From Chitinophagales bacterium (lineage in GTDB: Bacteria; Bacteroidota; Bacteroidia; Chitinophagales; Saprospiraceae): a DNA stretch of 64,000 nucleotides. The stretch covers positions 481,595 to 545,594 of the forward strand of contig JAAFJN010000002.1 in assembly GCA_013298845.1 (NCBI GenBank). The letters run 5' to 3'. Positions within the stretch are counted from its first letter, which is position 1. Every line of letters begins with the position of its first letter. Made by a program: the position numbers and the translations under genes. Below, piece after piece: positions 59,844-64,000 of the stretch. Under the pieces are notes generated by a model. The model saw only the letters and a program-made list of their open reading frames with translations, searched no databases and was not told the origin of the DNA.

Positions 59844-61100
59844 TCAATGAAACAACCCGGAAGTTGGCAAACCAACGGTAAACTGGTTGTAGCGCACGTG
59901 TTTATTGCCGTCGTTGGCCCAGTTGTTAGACAAACCGATTTCGTAGCGCAAAGTAGCCGCATTGGCCAAACGGATACCCGCTTCAATACGAGATGAGCGA
60001 TAACGATATTTGCTCACTGCTGCATCTGACTGAACAACATCGCCATAAGACAATGTACTCAAGCCATAAACAGTTACATTGCCGACTTTTGTAGCCAAAC
60101 CACCACCAATAACCGGTCCCCAACCAGTTGTGAAGCCGCGATTTTCGAGGGTCGCCGGAACCGCAGAATTGCGATGTGGTGGCGCATACGTTGCCATATC
60201 AATACCTAACAAAGTGATTAAACGCAAACCGCTGCTGATTTCGGGGTTGTACATCATGTCAAAGTTACCGTTAAACATAAACGGTGTGTTTTTCTCCAAA
60301 CTAGGGTCCGAATTTTCACCAGAAAACTGCGGAGTATCAATAAACCAACTGCCCTGAGCGCGCCAGCGTGGTTCCCAAGTGCGGTCAAACTGCTCCACCG
60401 AGCGCACACCAATTACCGGTACATTTACCTCATAAGCAAAGCGATAATAAGCCGCAGTAGCCGACTGGCGACCAGCGAAAATTTCCAATTGCGTGAAATT
60501 TTGCGGGCTAAACAACTGATTTAACGCTGACTGAAAATTACCCACCCCATTCGGTTGACTGTTGGCAAATCCGTTCAATAAGTTCGTCGTTGAACTATCC
60601 ACCGCCGCACCATACTGCTGTTGGGTTACCGGATAACCCGTTTGGTTAATCAGGTTAGCATTGTCAAACGCTGTGCTGTTGTTTTCAAATACCTGATACA
60701 AACTGTCGGAGCGGGTCGTCCAGAATCCTGTTAAAAAGTCATACTCATTGAGGATAGACAAACTGTCCAAATTACTCAGGTTGGCAGTATTTAACAAGAA
60801 CTCCAGGGTGTCGCGACCCAAAGTGATGCTGGGCAGTTGCATGTTGAGGGCGGTCGTAGGGTCGATACCGGCCCCGGCAGCAAGGTTCAGGCTGTCCATG
60901 GCCGGGCTAAAGTCAAAGATACCCAATTTACCGGCATTCTGTAAGGAAACCAGGTTATGGAGAAAATCGGCTCTCTTCGCAGAATCCAACTGCGAAAGGA
61001 TGGCCCCAAAATCACTCCAATCCTGTGCCTGCGCCCGCAGGTTGAATGAAGTCGCCAATGCGATGCAAAGACTAAAACAAAAAACGTAAGATTTTCTCAT
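59844..61100 (-). CDS. Exported protein of unknown function
   Basis: The start at 61100 (MRKSYVFCFSLCIALATSFNLRAQAQ) gives a signal peptide; the frame to 61130 adds no signal feature. The 418-residue protein has an Asn/Ser/Leu-rich N-terminal half and a beta-strand-rich C-terminal half with alternating hydrophobic residues (VPVIGVRSVEQFDRTWEPRWRAQGSWF, YRYRSSRIEAGIRLANAATLRYEIGLSNNW), which suggests an outer-membrane barrel. No T9SS domain. I do not recognise a family. It has its own terminator. Confidence 0.7.
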   Translation of the reverse strand: MRKSYVFCFSLCIALATSFNLRAQAQDWSDFGAILSQLDSAKRADFLHNLVSLQNAGKLGIFDFSPAMDSLNLAAGAGIDPTTALNMQLPSITLGRDTLEFLLNTANLSNLDSLSILNEYDFLTGFWTTRSDSLYQVFENNSTAFDNANLINQTGYPVTQQQYGAAVDSSTTNLLNGFANSQPNGVGNFQSALNQLFSPQNFTQLEIFAGRQSATAAYYRFAYEVNVPVIGVRSVEQFDRTWEPRWRAQGSWFIDTPQFSGENSDPSLEKNTPFMFNGNFDMMYNPEISSGLRLITLLGIDMATYAPPHRNSAVPATLENRGFTTGWGPVIGGGLATKVGNVTVYGLSTLSYGDVVQSDAAVSKYRYRSSRIEAGIRLANAATLRYEIGLSNNWANDGNKHVRYNQFTVGLPTSGLFH

Positions 61101-61213
61101 ACTGTAAAAATAAATTTTATAAACAGACAAATAAAAAGGTTAACTGGCCATAAGGAATAACCTTAAAGCCAAATAGTAAGAAAAAAAACAATAAAATAAT
61201 GGGTTATTTTGCT

Positions 61214-61305
61214 AAACTAAAAAAAATAAGGATTACGAATTAAAAATACAATGAGGGTGTTTTGTCAAACTAAAAAATAAGGATTAATAATACAATGTGG
61301 TTAAC
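61214..61305. repeat. AT-rich direct repeat upstream of the barrel-like gene
   Basis: The words AAACTAAAAAAAATAAGGATTA and a following ATACAATG block occur at about 61214-61250 and again at about 61265-61298. The 61101-61724 gap is otherwise AT-rich with no gene; a 75-codon minus-strand frame at 61494-61721 lacks protein-like features. Confidence 0.55.
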
Positions 61306-61651
61306 TTAAACTCGTCAATCAACAACGTAAAATTAATGAAAAAAATAAAAAAAATTGCAAATATTATACAAACAGAGTTACGCTTGTCCTGAATGACCAA
61401 TATTCATAACTATTCGTTAAAATTTTTTCCTCATCACTCCCACTTGTCGTTACTCTCGCAGCACAAAATTGAGAAAAAAATAAAAGAAATAGTTTAAAAT
61501 AATAAAAATTTAAGGTTAAGAATACGCGATTGTGTTGTAAAACCCAACGGGGCGAAGTCTTTAGACGGAAAACCTAATGCTGTTTGAGGTAAGAGATAAA
61601 ACGCAACGTAAGATTTTTGAGTTTTTTTGAAATTTTTGCCTGGTGTAAAGC

Positions 61652-61689
61652 AATACCGCCAGATACATAATAGCGTATCCAGCGGTATT
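61652..61689 (-). terminator. Hairpin after the cysteine-rich T9SS protein gene
   Basis: AATACCGCCAGATAC (61652-61666) and GTATCCAGCGGTATT (61675-61689) pair with two mismatches around an 8-nt loop. It lies 35 bases after the stop; the T-tract on the minus strand is weak, so it may be a stabilising hairpin instead. Confidence 0.45.
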
Positions 61690-61724
61690 TTGTTACGCCA
61701 AGTCATTTTTTGGCTACGCAAAAA

Positions 61725-64000
61725 CTATCTTATCAATACTAACTTTTTATTAATAACCTGATTCCCGTTTACAATTCGACAAATATAAACGCCTTCAGAA
61801 CGATTTTCGGCATCAAATTGCGTAGTGTATATTTTGCCTTGTTCAATATCTCTGTCAAACAATATGGACATTTTATTTTCAGTTAGTTTACACACTTCGA
61901 TCAAAACATGTGAACTGGATTCCGTATTGATAAACTCGATGGTTGATGTGCTGTTAAAAGGATTTGGATAGGCATTCACCTCAAGGTTGCCGCTAGTATA
62001 AGGGAGGCTATCAGGGTTTAATGTTCCAATGGTATAATTAAGCACGTTTACACTGCAACTGCTTATACAACCACCGGCATTTACAATGGTTACGGTATAA
62101 ATTCCGGAGGCGTTCACCGTGGTACACTGCGTTGTATCGCCGGTGCTCCACAAATAAGAGACCATATCTGGTGTTCCGCACAACACGGTACTTTGCCCTT
62201 GAATCAATTGAAGATTACCCGTAATATTACAAATAGCGTCAGCGCTGACGGCAATAGTATCGGAACTGGTGCATCCATTTGCATTGGTCACCGTCACCGA
62301 ATAGTTACCCGGCAAATCGGCAATAATACAACTGGTTGTTGCGCCAGTACTCCACCAATAATTTGCAAAACCAATGGTTGCGCATAGCAGCGTTGGTACG
62401 TCGTCGCAAAGGGCCGCATTTCCGGTGATTACGCAGGGAAGAATGTATCCTTGTGTAACTGTTACACAGGAATTGCTGCTGCATCCGTTCAAATTGGTAA
62501 CGGTCACACAGTAATTCCCGGCGGTACTTGCAATAATACAACTGGTGGTCGCGCCGGTGCTCCAGAGATAAGTGGCGCAACCAGCGGGAGCACAAAGTAA
62601 CGTAGGTTGTCCGTTGCAGGGGAGCGTGCAATTGCCCGTGATTTCGCAATTGACGACTTGGTCTAAGGTCACTATTTTGCTACAAACACTGCTGCATCCG
62701 TTCCAATTGGTAACGGTTACGCAGTAGTTCCCGGCGGTACCTGCCAAAATACAACTGGTTGTCGCGCCGGTACTCCAGAGATAAGTGGCGCAACCAGCGG
62801 GAGCGCAAAGCAACGTAGGTTGTCCGCTACAAGGGAGTGTGCAATTACCCGTGATTTCGCAATTGAAAAACGGACTAACCGATATGGTTTTGCAGCAAAT
62901 ACTGGTACATCCATTGGAGTAAGTAACCGTTACGAAATATGTTCCGGCGCCTACAGTGATACAATTGGTGGTTGCACCGGTGCTCCATAAATAAGAGGCC
63001 GCACCCGACGGCACACAAAGCAACGTAGGTTCTCCGCTACAAGGGAGTGTGCAGTTACCCGTGATTTCGCAAATGGGCGATGGATTCACGGTCACCGTTT
63101 CGCTGCAAATGCTGCTACAACCGCTTGCGTAAGTTACCGTTACGGAATACGTTCCGGCCGCATTTACAACAATGCAATTCGTCGTTGCACCGGTGCTCCA
63201 TAAATAGGAGGCCGCACCCGATGGCACACAAAGTTCTGTCGTTTGGCCTGCGTTGCAAATGAAATTATTACCCGTGATTTCGCAAATGGACAATGGGTTC
63301 ACCGTCACGGTTTCACCACAAATACTACTGCAACCGTTTGAATATGTGACTGTTACAGCGTACGCACCGCCAACGCTTACAGTAATGCAATTCGTCGTCG
63401 CGCCAGTACTCCATGAATAAGAGGCCGCACCTGACGGCACACAAAGTTGGGTCGTTTGGCCTTGGCAAATGAAATTATTACCCGTGATTTCGCAAATGGG
63501 CGATGGATTCACTATCACTGTTTCACCACAAATACTACTGCAACCGTTTGAATATGTGACTGTTACAGCGTATGCACCGCCAACACTTACCAAAATGCAA
63601 TTCGTCGTCGCACCGGTGCTCCATAAATAAGAGGCCGCACCAGATGGCACACAAAGTTCAGTCGTTTGACCTGCGTTGCAGATGAAATTATTACCCGTAA
63701 TCGTACAAATCGGCAATGGATTCACCGTTACTGTTTCGCTGCAAATGCTGCTGCAACCGCTCGCGTAAGTCACCGTTACGGAATACGCTCCAGCCGCATT
63801 TACAACAATACAATTCGTCGTCGCACCGGTGCTCCATAAATAAGAGGCCGCACCAGATGGCACACAAAGTTCTGTCGTTTGTCCGGCGTTGCAGATGAAA
63901 TTATTACCCGTAATCGTACAAATCGGCAATGGATTCACCGTCACCGTTTCGCTGCAAATGCTGCTGCAACCGCTCGCGTTAGTTACCGTTACGGAATACG
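61725..64000 (-). CDS. Cysteine-rich repeat surface protein with T9SS type A sorting domain (5' partial)
   Basis: The frame runs open to the right edge, so the start is outside the window. From the edge inward there are about ten repeats of about 71 residues (213 bases) with the pattern CxITGNNFICxAGQTTxLCVPSGAASYxWSTGATTNCI, VTVTYxxGCSSIC and ETVTVNP. Each has about seven cysteines. The first five are nearly identical at the DNA level; later ones diverge toward the C-terminus. The last 80 residues (NAYPNPFNSTSTIEF, RSEGVYICRIVNGNQVINKKLVLIR) form a T9SS type A sorting domain. It resembles SprB-like repeat adhesins; the function is inferred. Confidence 0.88.
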   Translation of the reverse strand, partial: YSVTVTNASGCSSICSETVTVNPLPICTITGNNFICNAGQTTELCVPSGAASYLWSTGATTNCIVVNAAGAYSVTVTYASGCSSICSETVTVNPLPICTITGNNFICNAGQTTELCVPSGAASYLWSTGATTNCILVSVGGAYAVTVTYSNGCSSICGETVIVNPSPICEITGNNFICQGQTTQLCVPSGAASYSWSTGATTNCITVSVGGAYAVTVTYSNGCSSICGETVTVNPLSICEITGNNFICNAGQTTELCVPSGAASYLWSTGATTNCIVVNAAGTYSVTVTYASGCSSICSETVTVNPSPICEITGNCTLPCSGEPTLLCVPSGAASYLWSTGATTNCITVGAGTYFVTVTYSNGCTSICCKTISVSPFFNCEITGNCTLPCSGQPTLLCAPAGCATYLWSTGATTSCILAGTAGNYCVTVTNWNGCSSVCSKIVTLDQVVNCEITGNCTLPCNGQPTLLCAPAGCATYLWSTGATTSCIIASTAGNYCVTVTNLNGCSSNSCVTVTQGYILPCVITGNAALCDDVPTLLCATIGFANYWWSTGATTSCIIADLPGNYSVTVTNANGCTSSDTIAVSADAICNITGNLQLIQGQSTVLCGTPDMVSYLWSTGDTTQCTTVNASGIYTVTIVNAGGCISSCSVNVLNYTIGTLNPDSLPYTSGNLEVNAYPNPFNSTSTIEFINTESSSHVLIEVCKLTENKMSILFDRDIEQGKIYTTQFDAENRSEGVYICRIVNGNQVINKKLVLIR

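Noticed and set aside
61494..61721. 75-codon minus-strand frame after the T9SS protein
   Set aside because: No signal, no motif, atypical composition; it includes the probable terminator hairpin.
61725..64000. CRISPR-like regular repeats
   Set aside because: The 213-bp period is coding, in frame, and encodes protein repeats; there are no spacers.

Overview
The window looks like a chromosomal segment of a Bacteroidota bacterium, most likely of the Saprospiria group (Haliscomenobacter/Lewinella-like). The evidence is: type IX secretion (T9SS) sorting domains of type A (7809-9857; 61725-end) and type B (16223-18484); DUF4249, DUF3667, DUF4345 and gliding-associated repeat proteins; a YpdA-type thiol reductase; start regions without Shine-Dalgarno sites; and recurrent TAnnTTTG -7 promoter boxes, one with a well-spaced TTTG -33 box at 29952-29982. 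No rRNA, tRNA or CRISPR array was found. The genus assignment is an inference.

Layout. 0-14.9 kb is mainly housekeeping and metabolic: an OmpA-like protein cut by the left edge, parA-parB with parS-like half-sites before parA, an SGNH hydrolase, a convergent trpB-trpA pair, a tandemly duplicated remnant of an Rpn/PD-(D/E)XK transposase-like gene, a secreted PhoD phosphatase, a DUF2892 + Crp/Fnr pair, a fucP/NHL-propeller/chitobiase-like operon, and an AlkA-type glycosylase. 15.1-23.8 kb is a plastic accessory region: dispersed structured repeats, wrecks of a TonB-like gene and of xisI, an orphan antitoxin-like gene, a T9SS type B protein, an intact TonB-like gene, two remnants of a leucine-rich-repeat gene with a duplicated promoter, a complete abiEi-abiEii toxin-antitoxin operon with a perfect inverted repeat at its promoter, a DUF3667 membrane protein and an intact but orphan xisI.

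23.8-37.8 kb holds a sortilin-like propeller protein, a LolA-like protein, a small orphan gene, a DUF4249 lipoprotein, a deoxynucleoside kinase, a giant alpha-2-macroglobulin lipoprotein preceded by a 159-bp near-perfect hairpin element, then rpmH-rnpA. The 3' end of rnpA is duplicated, and the two 50-bp copies bracket a block of about 1.06 kb. That block contains heptad-like repeats, a 146-bp element with perfect 16-bp terminal inverted repeats, and an AT-rich membrane-protein gene.

38.9-64 kb holds DUF4345, a second Crp-like regulator, a possibly truncated secreted propeller protein, two glycosyltransferase-like genes, a lipoprotein/ECF sigma/membrane-anchored barrel module, a cupin + AraC pair, a probable orphan small RNA, a tandem amidohydrolase with a degenerate first half, YpdA, a secreted protein, L-serine dehydratase, a PKD lipoprotein, thrS, a TRIC/YadS channel, an exported protein, and a cysteine-rich T9SS protein made of 71-residue repeats that runs off the right edge.

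The strongest candidates for something undescribed are the dispersed ~215-nt folded repeat family (three copies), the hairpin element before the alpha-2-macroglobulin gene, the rnpA-tail insertion block, and the promoter-to-terminator unit without an ORF at 47934-48069.
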